Shown here: piece by piece, positions 27,894 through 37,105 of the stretch
Layout: each line of letters starts with the position of its first letter
Position numbering within the stretch: the first letter of the stretch is position 1
NCBI GenBank assembly: GCA_017746715.1
Contig: JAGHZQ010000047.1
Coordinates: 124,001 to 188,000 of the forward strand
Direction: 5' to 3'
Source: Cyanobacteria bacterium SBLK
Lineage (GTDB): Bacteria > Cyanobacteriota > Cyanobacteriia > Cyanobacteriales > Spirulinaceae
Length of the DNA: 64,000 nt
The notes under the pieces: model-generated
Database searches by the model: none
What the model saw: only the letters and a program-made list of their open reading frames with translations
What the model was told of the DNA's origin: nothing
Program-made: the position numbers and the translations under genes

Positions 27894-29447
27894 CTACCAA
27901 TCGATATAATTAATTCGCGCTAAAGGTTCTAAAGCCGCTAAAACGATCTGACCGTAACTGCGATGGTTAACGCGATTGTCTAAGAGAGCAACGACCCCGC
28001 GGGCATCTCGCAAAGGCAAGACCGCACGCTGTAATTCTCGCAGGGCAACGGGTAACATATAATTGCGAAACCAATCTTGACGGCGGCTTTTATAATTGTT
28101 AACCCGAGCGGCAACAAGGGGGTTTTCTGTGGAAGGGAAAGGTAAGGTGGCAATCACGAGGAGTTGAGGAGTCGGTAAAATATCCTGACGCGATCGCCAA
28201 AATTGCCAACCGCTGACTAATATGCCATCTTCGGGCAGATCCGTTTGTTCTACCCGCACTTTGGAACCGAATTCTGCTGCTAAGGCAGCCCCGACTTGCA
28301 TTCTTAAGGGGGTATCCTCCACCACAACGATCGCGGGGCGTTTTACTGTTGCGATCCACTCGGGTTGGTGGCGATGCTGATATCGCTGACCCAGCATTCC
28401 TCCGCAACACAAGCGGGTGACTTGTTGTAAGAGGGCGCTTTGAAATTCTTTCGTATTGGGGAGGGGCAGGCGATCGGGGATATACAGTTGAATGCACTCG
28501 CTTTGGCGATGGGGAGAAAACCGCACGCAGGTTAAATCCCCTAAACCCAATTGCTGCTGATAAATGGGGGCATTCCCATCCCAATCGAGAAAGCCGCCCA
28601 TCAGCACCACGGTCTGTTTTTGCCAAACTCCCTCGAGTTGGCGAGAGACTTCGATGGGGGCAATGTTGAGGGAAAATTGCCATCGCGTTTCCTCTTGTTT
28701 CGATAATGGCGTTTGCGTTGCCGATATCCACTTCAATTGTTCTTCTCTTTGCCAAGACTGAATAAATTTTTGCCATGTTGGGGGAAGGCGATCGCCGTCT
28801 ATCTCCACAAATAAGGTCTCCAGAAGTTCTGAATCTGCGGCAGAAATTTCGTAGCAATTGTGAGGATTTCGGGGGCGCTGGTAGAAATGTTCGGCGAGGC
28901 GATCGCGAGTTTGGACGATAAGAGATTGGCAATGGGGAAAATATTCTAGCAGTTCTTGCCAATCTTCAGAGCGAATTTGTACGGTTAATTCCTCTCTCGT
29001 CCAATTTTCCCAGTCGTCGGCAGGATCGATGAGGGTGGGAATGCCATCGGGAATGCGATTTTCTCTGTAGAGGCGATCTCGCAACCAAGATTGAGGAGAT
29101 ACGAGTAAAAGACCTTTGAAGGGAGAAGCGGGAAAGCGATCGCCAATTAAGATTTCTTTTTCGACAGCTAATCCTCGGGCAAGCTGGGGAATGCGGTCTC
29201 GCAGCAACTGCTGTTGCCAGATGGGAGGAGTGACGAGAATGGCTGCATTTTCCCACAATAATGCCGAACTGAGATAACTAAAACAATAGGTTTGCGAGGT
29301 GCATCCCGTTTGTAATAAGAGCGAATTTCCCAAACGCAGCGATCGCGCCACCAACCGCGCCATGGTTAAATGATGCTGCCAGTAAGGTTCGTTTTGACTG
29401 CGTAAAAAGGTTAGGAGGGAAGTGTGGACTCGGGCTTCTATGGTCAC
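27894..29447 (-). CDS. DinG/XPD-like helicase-family protein lacking Walker A lysine
   Basis: The C-terminal half is DinG-like: LLVIATLPFPSTENPLVAAR, a tract of helices, then LQRAVLPLRDARGVVALLDNRVNHRSYGQIVLAALEP, matching the family's motifs V-VI region where a DinG reads Q-G-x-GRLIR and D-x-R. At the N-terminus the P-loop position reads QTGCTSQT (near residues 46-53), with Gln52 where Lys is required. No DEAH box or iron-sulfur cysteine cluster is evident. At 517 residues it is shorter than typical DinG proteins. It is probably a conserved cyanobacterial DinG relative without normal ATP hydrolysis, perhaps structural or DNA-binding. The start is GTG 29447; the next in-frame Met is residue 29. 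It converges with the kinase at 27884. Confidence 0.65.
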   Translation of the reverse strand: MTIEARVHTSLLTFLRSQNEPYWQHHLTMARLVARSLRLGNSLLLQTGCTSQTYCFSYLSSALLWENAAILVTPPIWQQQLLRDRIPQLARGLAVEKEILIGDRFPASPFKGLLLVSPQSWLRDRLYRENRIPDGIPTLIDPADDWENWTREELTVQIRSEDWQELLEYFPHCQSLIVQTRDRLAEHFYQRPRNPHNCYEISAADSELLETLFVEIDGDRLPPTWQKFIQSWQREEQLKWISATQTPLSKQEETRWQFSLNIAPIEVSRQLEGVWQKQTVVLMGGFLDWDGNAPIYQQQLGLGDLTCVRFSPHRQSECIQLYIPDRLPLPNTKEFQSALLQQVTRLCCGGMLGQRYQHRHQPEWIATVKRPAIVVVEDTPLRMQVGAALAAEFGSKVRVEQTDLPEDGILVSGWQFWRSRQDILPTPQLLVIATLPFPSTENPLVAARVNNYKSRRQDWFRNYMLPVALRELQRAVLPLRDARGVVALLDNRVNHRSYGQIVLAALEPLARINYIDW

Positions 29448-29641
29448 ATCGGCAAGTGGGGAATAAAGAACAACGCAGGAAAAATCCCTTTCTCAAATCT
29501 TAGCGCTTTCTCAAAAATCTACATTATTATGGTTTTAATCCTCGAAAAACTTGACTTCTAAGTTGTAATCCGATCCTATTGACGAGCGAACTGTGATGAT
29601 AGAGTTTGCCATCTCCGATCGGCACCACATGGATTTTTGCG

Positions 29642-29695
29642 TTTTAGAACTTTAGTTTTAGAACTTTAGTTTTAGAACTTTGTTTTAGAACTTTT
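29642..29695. repeat. Tandem 14-bp repeat downstream of the SirB1-family gene
   Basis: TTTTAGAACTTTAG occurs at 29642-29655 and 29656-29669, followed by two slightly shortened units to about 29695. It lies just past the stop of the minus-strand SirB1-family gene (29730). Non-coding; no hairpin. Confidence 0.85.
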
Positions 29696-29729
29696 GCAAT
29701 CGTTTCTTCTCTAGATGCTCAAAAATTTG

Positions 29730-30569
29730 TTAATTTATGGAGTCGAGGCGATCCAATATTTCGCGAATTTGACGAGTATCCGTGCTTGGCGTTGCATTAT
29801 TAACATAGAATTGTAAATCGGATTTGGCTTGACTCCATAATTCTAACTGATAGTATAGCAAACCGCGATCGCGAATTTCCGAGAGATTATCGGGAAAAAG
29901 CAACAAAATTCGTTCGACAATCGCAACGGCTTGCTTCAATTTTTGACGATTGAGGTAAATTAATTTTAAATTGGTCAACATGCGAGCCAAAAATTGTTTT
30001 TTGGTGATGGGTTCTAAAAAACGAGGCTCGATTTTAACGGGTTGGTTATAAATTTGTTCGAGCAGTGCTTCACAATCTTGTTTGAAGAGAATTTCGCCAT
30101 TGTTGAAGGCATCGACAAAGATTCCCGCATCGGTAAAATCCGGACGGATGAGAAAATGCCCCGGCATGCCGATTCCCACCATAGGAAAATCAATGCGCTT
30201 GGCAATTTCTAGATAAACGAGAGATAAAGTAATGGGAATTCCCATGCGGCGATCGAGGACTTTATTCAAAAAACTATTGCGGGGATCGTAGTAGTTTTGG
30301 CGATCGCCTTGAAATTGTAAATCTTCATAAAGATAGCGATTTAAGATTTGAATAGTTTTTAACGGGTAGGAGGTGTCTTGCAATCGCTTTTTAACCTCTT
30401 CAGCCATGATATCTAATGCATTGAGATATTCATCGGGATCGAGATCTGCATATTCTTCGCAAGCAATATAGAGTGCCCCTTTTGCTAAATCGATCTGCGG
30501 CTCGGCTTGCTTGATTTCCCGATAAAATTGTTGTCTGAGGGCAAATTGTCTGGGAGAATAAAAATCCAT
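29730..30569 (-). CDS. SirB1-family transglutaminase-like/TPR protein
   Basis: A 279-residue soluble protein. The N-terminal part (IDLAKGALYIACEEYADLDPDEYLNALDIMA) and the core NSFLNKVLDRRMGIPITLSLVYLEIAKRIDFPMVGIGMPGHFLIRP are the SirB1 signature (transglutaminase-like fold, DUF1347-type). The catalytic Cys of true transglutaminases is absent at the expected site (GIPITLS), which is usual for the family. The C-terminal third (about 195-275) forms TPR-like helices (KLKQAVAIVERILLLFPDN). Biochemical role not established. It starts at ATG 30569. Confidence 0.85.
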   Translation of the reverse strand: MDFYSPRQFALRQQFYREIKQAEPQIDLAKGALYIACEEYADLDPDEYLNALDIMAEEVKKRLQDTSYPLKTIQILNRYLYEDLQFQGDRQNYYDPRNSFLNKVLDRRMGIPITLSLVYLEIAKRIDFPMVGIGMPGHFLIRPDFTDAGIFVDAFNNGEILFKQDCEALLEQIYNQPVKIEPRFLEPITKKQFLARMLTNLKLIYLNRQKLKQAVAIVERILLLFPDNLSEIRDRGLLYYQLELWSQAKSDLQFYVNNATPSTDTRQIREILDRLDSIN

Positions 30570-30758
30570 TGTGTGGGGGGAAAAATATTTTTCAGAAACA
30601 ATAATTTCGATTTTTTCTTAATGGTATCGAAAACACCTTCTAGTTTTAATTCATTCTGCGACTCGAAAATTTCTGCAAACAGCAAGATTAGCGAATGACA
30701 ATCTTATTACGCGTTCAAAAAATGTAATTTAAATGCGTGGCGATCGCTTTTCACTTTA

Positions 30759-30920
30759 CTAAAAATGACTGGATAAATATTCTGTACCCCCATCGTGAGA
30801 ACTGAGAAAGCAGTTATTTATATCGGAGGCAGGCATTGCCAAAAATTCAATACTCAAGCCAGCAATTCCCATTCCAAACAATAAGATGCCAAAGATTGAA
30901 AAAAATGGACGTTTCTTCAT
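30759..30920 (-). CDS. Small exported or membrane protein, 53 residues
   Basis: An ATG at 30920 is preceded by a strong purine-rich ribosome site (AAGGAAAAGGAAAG). The protein begins MKKRPFFSIFGILLFGMGIA, a positively charged start followed by a hydrophobic segment to about residue 29. After MPASD comes a short polar tail with one cysteine, ending at TAG. It could be a cleaved small secreted peptide or a single-pass membrane protein. I recognise no family. It sits alone between SirB1-family and exported-protein genes on the same strand. Confidence 0.5.
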   Translation of the reverse strand: MKKRPFFSIFGILLFGMGIAGLSIEFLAMPASDINNCFLSSHDGGTEYLSSHF

Positions 30921-31066
30921 CTTTCCTTTTCCTTGGAAAATCCTCTACTTCAACACCTTACCAATTAATTTCGAATGAAATAATAAAGATTTAATAAAAA
31001 GAATCGAGGCAACAGTAAAGATTTGATGAATCCATGGGACGATCGCGACTCCAAGCAATTTTCTAG

Positions 31067-31510
31067 CTATTTAATTTTTCCCCACGAACGCGATCGAAAC
31101 TGGAAGAAAAGAGACATCTCTTCGGGAAATATATCGCGATCGGGTAGTTCTTCTAAAGGAAAAGACGAACCATCGGGCAGGCGAACGATATTATCGGCTT
31201 CAATCGTTAAAAGTTGCTCTCCGAATAAACAACGAAAAGGAGCAAATCTCGCCCCACCCAACCCGCCATATCGTCCGGAAACTCTGCCACCAATACAAAC
31301 AATTTCTGTAATTTTACGGTTGGTTTCTATCAAAATATTCTCGATTTCTGCTTCGAGTTGTGAAGATTGTTGCAGGAGGGGAGCGAGATCGCTTAACATC
31401 AGAGAACCACCCGCTAGAACGGGAAGATGTGTTGAACCCGCAAAAAAAATAAAAGAAAAGGAGAGGATTTGCGTTAATTTCATAGAAAGAAGAGAGCGCA
31501 ATACCCCCAA
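31067..31510 (-). CDS. Exported hypothetical protein
   Basis: A 147-residue protein. A signal peptide (MKLTQILSFSFIFFAGSTHLPVLAGG) begins at Met10 (base 31483), which is the likelier start; from 31510 it carries nine extra residues. The mature part has a helix with paired Glu/Gln (LLQQSSQLEAEIENILIETN), then IVCIGGRVSGRYGGLGGARFAPFRCLFGEQLLTI with two cysteines likely forming a disulfide, and an acidic end. No domain recognised. It is divergent from the HAD gene, 27 bp away, so the two share a promoter region. Confidence 0.55.
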   Translation of the reverse strand: MGVLRSLLSMKLTQILSFSFIFFAGSTHLPVLAGGSLMLSDLAPLLQQSSQLEAEIENILIETNRKITEIVCIGGRVSGRYGGLGGARFAPFRCLFGEQLLTIEADNIVRLPDGSSFPLEELPDRDIFPEEMSLFFQFRSRSWGKIK

Positions 31511-31537
31511 ATTAAAATAAATTTCCCAGAATGGCTC

Positions 31538-32284
31538 ATGTTAAAAGCAATCATTTTTGATGTTGACGGCACAATAGCCGAAACAGAACGCGACGGACAT
31601 CGCGTTGCCTTTAACCGTGCTTTTACCGAGGCAGAATTGGACTGGCATTGGTCTCGGGAATTTTACGGTCGCTTGTTACCCGTTGCGGGAGGAAAAGAAC
31701 GCATTCGCTTCTATATCAAATATTTTTGCAAGGAATTTCAAGCACCCGATCGCTTTAATGAATTCATCGCGGCGTTGCATCGTAACAAAACGCAACATTA
31801 TCAAGATATATTGAGAAAGGGAGAATTGCCGTTGCGTTCGGGGGTCAAGCGTTTAATTGACGAAGTGCGCGATCGCGGCTTGCGCTTGGCGATCGCGACG
31901 ACCAGTTCTCATTCCACGACGATGGATCTCTTAAAAAGTACACTCGATCCGGTGTGGTTTGAAGTTATTGCTGCAGGGGATATCGTAACGCGGAAAAAGC
32001 CTGCCTCGGATATTTATTTATACGTCCTCGACAAGTTACATTTAGCGCCTTCAGAGTGTATTGTTTTTGAAGATTCGGAGGCAGGTTTGCAAGCGGCTGT
32101 GGGAGCAAATTTAAAAACCATTATTACGGCGAACAATTATACGAAAAGTCAGAATTTCTCTAAAGCTATTCTGATTGTCAATGGTTTGGGAGAACCCGAT
32201 CGCCCTTTTCTTTCCTTGCGCGGTAGCGTTGGGGATCGCAAGTATGTAGATGTCCCCTTGCTGGAGTCCTTATGTGGGAGTTGA
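31538..32284 (+). CDS. HAD-superfamily phosphatase (CbbY/Gph-like)
   Basis: A 248-residue soluble hydrolase. Motif I is FDVDGTIAETE (nucleophile Asp and general acid Asp near residues 8-10). A helical cap follows to about residue 85. Motif II is AIATTSS, motif III is the Lys in KKPASDIY, and motif IV is VFEDSEAGLQAA. This order is that of the CbbY/phosphoglycolate phosphatase-like branch. The substrate is probably a small phosphorylated sugar or glycolate derivative. It starts at ATG 31538. There is no operon partner with an obvious metabolic link. Confidence 0.85.
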   Translation: MLKAIIFDVDGTIAETERDGHRVAFNRAFTEAELDWHWSREFYGRLLPVAGGKERIRFYIKYFCKEFQAPDRFNEFIAALHRNKTQHYQDILRKGELPLRSGVKRLIDEVRDRGLRLAIATTSSHSTTMDLLKSTLDPVWFEVIAAGDIVTRKKPASDIYLYVLDKLHLAPSECIVFEDSEAGLQAAVGANLKTIITANNYTKSQNFSKAILIVNGLGEPDRPFLSLRGSVGDRKYVDVPLLESLCGS

Positions 32285-32389
32285 CGATTCCCAATGAAGA
32301 AATAAATTTTTAATTTTGAATTCATGCGAACTCGCGTTAGGATAGTAGTTCAAATCTTGTTATCTCGAGAGCGCGATCGCCAAAGTTTG

Positions 32390-33559
32390 ATGTTTAATTT
32401 TTTTCAATATAGAAAATCTTTACCGCTTATTGGTCTGAGTTTTTTATTGTCCCTGATGTTGGCAACCTGTAGCAACACGGCAACACGATCGTCGGAGATT
32501 CGCATTGGTTTAATTGCCCCTTTTAACGGTGCTGCGGCGAAAACAACGGGAAATCCCACCGAACGGGGGGCAAAATTAGCCATTCAACCCATCAACGATA
32601 ATGGAGGTTTAGAAATTGATGGCGAACGGTACAACGTATCTTTGATCGTTAAAGACGATCGCGACAATCCCGATGAAGCAGTTGCCGTTGCCAATGAGTT
32701 AATCAATCAAGAGAAAGTTATGGCCATTGTCGGACCGCCGCGCAGTCGCAGTGCTATTCCCGTTGCGGCTGTCGCCGAACGCGCTCGAATTCCAACCATT
32801 AGTACAAAGTCGACCAATCCGCAAACAACAGCCAATAAAAAATACGTTTTTCGTGCAATTTATACTGATGAATTGCAAGGAATCGCGATCGCTCGTTTTT
32901 CGGTGCAAGATTTAAAAATAGAAAAAGCTGCCGTTCTCTACGATGTTGCCACAGATTACAGTCGCTATTTAGCCAAAATTTTCCAACAAGAATTCGAACG
33001 TTTGGGAGGCAATATCGTTGCTTTTGAAGATTACACCACAGACGTTGAAAATTTCCAAGCTCCTTTAGAAAAAATTCGCGATAGCGAAGCCGAATTAATC
33101 TTTTTACCCAACTACGCCGAAGAAATTTCTCAACAGGCTCAAAAAATTCAAGAACTCGGTTTAAACGTAACGCTAATTGGCGGCGATTCTTGGGGATCTT
33201 TACTCGAGGAAAGTTATAAATATCTTGATGGTGCATTTTTTGCAGAAGTTTGGACGGCAGATCTGCCCAATCCGGAAAACAAACAATTTCTCGAACGGTA
33301 CAATCAAATGTATTCAGAACCGGCTAACAGTCATGCCGCTCTAACTTACGATGCAGTCAACTTGATTTTAGATATTATTAAACAACAAGGAAAGGCAGAC
33401 TCGGAATCGATTCGAGAAGGATTGGCCGATTTACAAGATTATCGCGGTGCAACGGGCAGCATTTCTTACCAAGGAAGCGGCGATCCCGTAAAAAGCTTGG
33501 CGATCGTACAAATTAAAAACAATCGGTTGGAGTTTTACAAACAAATCGATCCCGATTAG
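32390..33559 (+). CDS. Leu/Ile/Val-type solute-binding lipoprotein, no transporter nearby
   Basis: A 389-residue periplasmic-binding protein type I (Peripla_BP_6). A lipoprotein signal peptide (KSLPLIGLSFLLSLMLATCS) places the lipidated Cys near residue 26. The fold then runs IRIGLIAPFNGAAAKTTGNPTERGAKLAI, VGPPRSRSAIPVAAVAE, ATDYSRYLAK and HAALTYDAVNLI. I chose ATG 32390 because the extra residues from 32324 precede a complete signal peptide. No permease or ATPase gene is adjacent. Instead, an adenylate cyclase with an extracellular sensor follows on the same strand after 391 bp. It may feed that sensor rather than a transporter (inference). Confidence 0.85.
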   Translation: MFNFFQYRKSLPLIGLSFLLSLMLATCSNTATRSSEIRIGLIAPFNGAAAKTTGNPTERGAKLAIQPINDNGGLEIDGERYNVSLIVKDDRDNPDEAVAVANELINQEKVMAIVGPPRSRSAIPVAAVAERARIPTISTKSTNPQTTANKKYVFRAIYTDELQGIAIARFSVQDLKIEKAAVLYDVATDYSRYLAKIFQQEFERLGGNIVAFEDYTTDVENFQAPLEKIRDSEAELIFLPNYAEEISQQAQKIQELGLNVTLIGGDSWGSLLEESYKYLDGAFFAEVWTADLPNPENKQFLERYNQMYSEPANSHAALTYDAVNLILDIIKQQGKADSESIREGLADLQDYRGATGSISYQGSGDPVKSLAIVQIKNNRLEFYKQIDPD

Positions 33560-33950
33560 AAATTTATCAATTATCAAGAAACATCATCTACTTTCGCAAT
33601 CTTAACTGACAATACAATGGATTGACTTGTTCGGGCAATCGAGTTCCGAGAAAAAAGATTCTGAATTGATTCGTCAAGAATTGAAGTAAATTAAACCCGA
33701 TCGAAGGATTAGCGGCAAAAGATTTTATCCGGATAACGGCAATCCCGAGAGAAGTATTTTAATAATGTAGTTTCGAGGAGGTCGAGCCATTATTTACAAA
33801 AGCACAGACCCCGCAATTGTTCCTTAAATGTCCTTTATCAAGAATTGCTGCATTTTGGAGTCTTATTGCGAACGAGCGGACAATTCTCCCATCGCAAATT
33901 TTCAGGACTATAATTGGAACGTCTCGCGGAAAAGCACAAAGGCCAAATTT
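33560..33950. other. 391-bp gap upstream of the cyclase
   Basis: The cyclase frame is open from 33828, but the codons before ATG 33951 have no counterpart in the related sensor kinase at 61106-63178, which also begins with a short FWK start. The gap therefore appears to be a long leader or promoter region. GAGGAGGTCG occurs near 33777, but no start follows closely. No TTCAC repeat pair was found here. Confidence 0.45.
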
Positions 33951-35723
33951 ATGAATTTTTGGAAACAAAGCCTTATGTCAAGGCTGATCGGTGCCTTTTC
34001 TCTCCTGTCCTTGGTTACGGTTTCCAGTGCGGGAGCGATCGCTTTCTTTCGCGGGAGAGCCGAAATTGAAAAATTAGTTTTCGAGCGTTTGGAAGTGACT
34101 GCGACTTTAAAGGAAGAAGCCTTAAATCTTTGGGTCGATAACCAACGCAATGCAGTGGCTTCCCTCGCTCGCGTCCCGGAAATCCGCGATTTAGTAGAGG
34201 ACTTGCTAACCTCAGAAGAGAGGGAGACGAACTATAACACCCTACATGAATATTTAGACTCTGTTCTGGCCACCAAACCCGAATTTTTAGAATTGTTCAT
34301 CTTAAGCGATATCGGCGGTCGAATTTTAATTTCTACCGAGCGCGATCGCGAAGGACAATATCGCGTTAAAGACCGCTATTTTACCGAAGGTCGTCTGGAG
34401 ACCTTCGTGCAAAATGTTTACCCCTCCTCGGCAACGGGAAAACCCGCCATGACAATCGCGACTCCCCTTGCCGACAGTAAGGGGCGAAGGATGGGAGTTT
34501 TGGCAGCTCAGTTAAATCTCGAAAAAATGGATGGGATCGTGTTCGAGCGCACGGGATTGGGGGAAAGCGGCGAATCTTATTTAGTCGATCGCTTTAATTT
34601 ATTGGTTTCGGCGGATCGCTTCGGACGGGAAGAATATCCCAAAGGCGTTCACTCTCGCGGCATTGAGGCTGCTTTGCAAGAAGAGGACGGACGCGGCTTG
34701 TATCGCAACTATGCTGACATTCCTGCCATCGGCGTTTATCGCTGGATGGAAGAGCGAGAATTGGCGTTATTGGTGGAAGTGCAGCAATGGGAAGCCTTTG
34801 CTCCCGCGCGGCGGCTGGCATGGGCGATCGTCATTTCCGGTTCGATTTTAGCCCTCTTTTTGGCAGCGATCGTTTATATTTTAGCCAAACAAATCGCCAG
34901 ACCGATTTTAGCGATCGCCGATGTTGCCGTGAAGGTGTCCCAAGGAGATCTTTCCCTCGAAGCTCCGGTACTCACTCAAGATGAAGTCGGCAAACTTGCT
35001 TATTCTTTCAACCAAATGACGGCAAGAATGCAGCGCAAAATTTTGCAATTGCAAGACGAGCGCAAAAAATCGGAAGATTTGCTCCTCAATATTTTGCCCC
35101 AACGGGTAGCGGAACAGTTAAAAGCCGGACGGGAGACGATCGCGGAGAGTTTTTCCGAGGCAACGGTTCTGTTCGCTGACTTGGTAGGTTTTACCTCCCT
35201 CGCTTCCCGCATTCCTCCCGTGGAACTCGTGAGCCTCCTCAACAAGATTTTCTCGGCTTTTGATGCCCTAGCAGAACGGTACGGATTGGAAAAAATTAAA
35301 ACTATCGGCGATGCCTATATGGTAGTGGGAGGCATTCCCGTCCCCCAAGACAATCATATCGAAGCGATCGCGGATCTGGCTCTGGCCATGCAGCGAGAAA
35401 TTCGCCTGATCGGGTTGCAAAGTCAGCGATCGTTTGCTCTGCGGGTGGGCATTCATACGGGTCCCGTGGTGGGAGGCGTAATCGGTTTGAAGCGCTTTAG
35501 TTATGATTTGTGGGGAGATACGGTGAATATTGCCTCGCGCATGGAATCCCAAGGGGTACCGGGGTGCATTCAAGTGACAGAGGAAACTTACCATCGCTTG
35601 CACGATAAGTTTTTGTTTGCCGAACGGGGGACGATCGACGTGAAAGGTAAGGGAAAAATGCAGGTTTATTTGTTATTGGAAAAGAAGCTGGAGAAGGATC
35701 CGGAGTCTTTGTTGGTGAGATAA
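33951..35723 (+). CDS. Membrane adenylate cyclase (Cache-HAMP-class III cyclase)
   Basis: A 590-residue protein. Helix 1 is at about 10-32, followed by an extracellular Cache-type sensor of about 260 residues, helix 2 (WAIVISGSILALFLAAIVYILA), HAMP, and a class III cyclase domain at about 395-580. Metal-binding Asp410 (LFADLVGF) and Asp454 (TIGDAYM) are present. The adenine-specifying pair is Lys450 and Asp519 (YDLWGDTVNIASRM), which predicts cAMP rather than cGMP. The sensor half is clearly homologous to that of the kinase at 61106-63178 (both have [21 protein letters not shown] and RGLYxNYxxIPxIGxYRW). I chose ATG 33951 to match that relative. Confidence 0.9.
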   Translation: MNFWKQSLMSRLIGAFSLLSLVTVSSAGAIAFFRGRAEIEKLVFERLEVTATLKEEALNLWVDNQRNAVASLARVPEIRDLVEDLLTSEERETNYNTLHEYLDSVLATKPEFLELFILSDIGGRILISTERDREGQYRVKDRYFTEGRLETFVQNVYPSSATGKPAMTIATPLADSKGRRMGVLAAQLNLEKMDGIVFERTGLGESGESYLVDRFNLLVSADRFGREEYPKGVHSRGIEAALQEEDGRGLYRNYADIPAIGVYRWMEERELALLVEVQQWEAFAPARRLAWAIVISGSILALFLAAIVYILAKQIARPILAIADVAVKVSQGDLSLEAPVLTQDEVGKLAYSFNQMTARMQRKILQLQDERKKSEDLLLNILPQRVAEQLKAGRETIAESFSEATVLFADLVGFTSLASRIPPVELVSLLNKIFSAFDALAERYGLEKIKTIGDAYMVVGGIPVPQDNHIEAIADLALAMQREIRLIGLQSQRSFALRVGIHTGPVVGGVIGLKRFSYDLWGDTVNIASRMESQGVPGCIQVTEETYHRLHDKFLFAERGTIDVKGKGKMQVYLLLEKKLEKDPESLLVR

Positions 35724-35756
35724 AATCGCAATCGCGGAAAACTTATGTTCCGATCT

Positions 35757-37025
35757 TTAAGAGGTTATTGTTACAGATATCTTGAGGAGTTTGCGACGCA
35801 GGCGATCGAGGGCGTGACAGATGCTTAAATGACGGATGGTCGAGCGATCGCGTTCCGAGCCGAAACGATACTCAAAAATTTCGACCGAGCGATCGGGACC
35901 GGCTAAGCCAATATACACCAAGCCGACGGGTTTGAGAGAAGATCCCCCACCGGGTCCTGCAATACCGGTAACGCTCAAACTCCAGTCCGCGTTTAATTGC
36001 TGTTTTACCCCTAAAGCCATTTGTTTGGCGACGGGTTCGCTCACTGCTCCCAATTGCGAGAGGAGTTCTCGGCTCACGCCTAAGAGTTCTGTTTTGACGC
36101 GATTGGCATAGGAAATTACGCCTCCGGCAAAATAGTCAGAACTGCCGGGAATATCCGTCAGGATTGCCCCCAAACCCCCTCCCGTGCAAGATTCGGCAAC
36201 GGCAAGCATTTGCCCGCGATCGCGCAATAATTGACCGACGACAGAAGCGAGGGTATCTTCATCAAAGCCAAAATAATCATCCCCCGCAATCTGGCGAATT
36301 TCCGTGGCAATGGGATCGATGAGGCGATCGGCTTCCGATGCCGATTTCGCTTTGGCAGACACTCGCAAGCGAACTTCTCCTTTGCCAGCATAAGGGGCAA
36401 CGGTAGGATTGATTCCATCAAATAAATGAGCGACTTTAGTTGCTAATGCCGATTCTCCAATTCCCCAAAACTTTAACAGACGACTGTAAATAATTTCTTG
36501 CCCCCAACCCTGATTCTTGAGGTAAGGAATTGCGGTCTCTTCCCACATCCGGTGCATTTCCGAAGGAACCCCCGGAAACGTTAAAATTGTCAGTTCTTTT
36601 CGAGGTTGCCAAATGATGCCGGGTGCCGTTCCCGTCGGGTTGGGCAAAACCTCGGCACCAACGGGTAAAAGCGCTTGCTTGCGATTATTGGGGGTCATTT
36701 GCCTGCGCCGTCGGGCAAATTTGTCGGTAATATCCTGTAAAACGTCCGGACGTTCTTCTAGGGGAGTCTCAAAAAAATCGGCGAGGGTTTCTACGGTTAG
36801 ATCGTCGGGAGTCGGTCCGAGTCCCCCCGTAAAGATGAGAATCGAAGAACGCGCGATCGCTACTTCAATAACATTTTTGATTCGTGCTGGATTATCTCCC
36901 ACTACACATTGATAGTAATGAGGAATGCCTAATTTTGCCAATTCTCGGGCTAAATATCGGGAATTGCTGTTGAGGATATCTCCTAACAGCAATTCCGTTC
37001 CCACGCAAATAATTTCCGCACTCAT
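35757..37025 (-). CDS. cinA: CinA-like protein (competence/damage-inducible family)
   Basis: A 422-residue protein. The N-terminal MoaB/MogA-like domain (AEIICVGTELLLGDILNSNS, FTGGLGPTPDDLT, LTFPGVPSEM) is joined to the C-terminal amidase domain (AESCTGGGLGAILTDIPGSSDYFAGGVISYAN, SVTGIAGPGGG). Known for the family: nicotinamide-nucleotide amidohydrolase and ADP-ribose pyrophosphatase activities that recycle pyridine nucleotides. I chose the start at Met 37025 (MSAEIICVG) because the 22 residues before it are not family-like. It is last in the same-strand run glyA-glycosyltransferase-cinA. Confidence 0.92.
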   Translation of the reverse strand: MSAEIICVGTELLLGDILNSNSRYLARELAKLGIPHYYQCVVGDNPARIKNVIEVAIARSSILIFTGGLGPTPDDLTVETLADFFETPLEERPDVLQDITDKFARRRRQMTPNNRKQALLPVGAEVLPNPTGTAPGIIWQPRKELTILTFPGVPSEMHRMWEETAIPYLKNQGWGQEIIYSRLLKFWGIGESALATKVAHLFDGINPTVAPYAGKGEVRLRVSAKAKSASEADRLIDPIATEIRQIAGDDYFGFDEDTLASVVGQLLRDRGQMLAVAESCTGGGLGAILTDIPGSSDYFAGGVISYANRVKTELLGVSRELLSQLGAVSEPVAKQMALGVKQQLNADWSLSVTGIAGPGGGSSLKPVGLVYIGLAGPDRSVEIFEYRFGSERDRSTIRHLSICHALDRLRRKLLKISVTITS

Positions 37026-37105
37026 ACCACTTCTAACTACAACATTGCGAATTAAGGTTGAGGGATGGCGAGGTTTCCTCGCCTTATCCAATCGACCTGT
37101 TAAGA

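Noticed and set aside
28099-28962. 287-residue frame antiparallel in phase to the DinG-like gene
   Set aside because: Same strand, different phase, low-complexity Arg/Ser/Pro content; the DinG-like frame explains the region.
33828-33950. N-terminal extension of the cyclase
   Set aside because: The homologous kinase begins at the FWK segment, and the extra residues look like translated leader.
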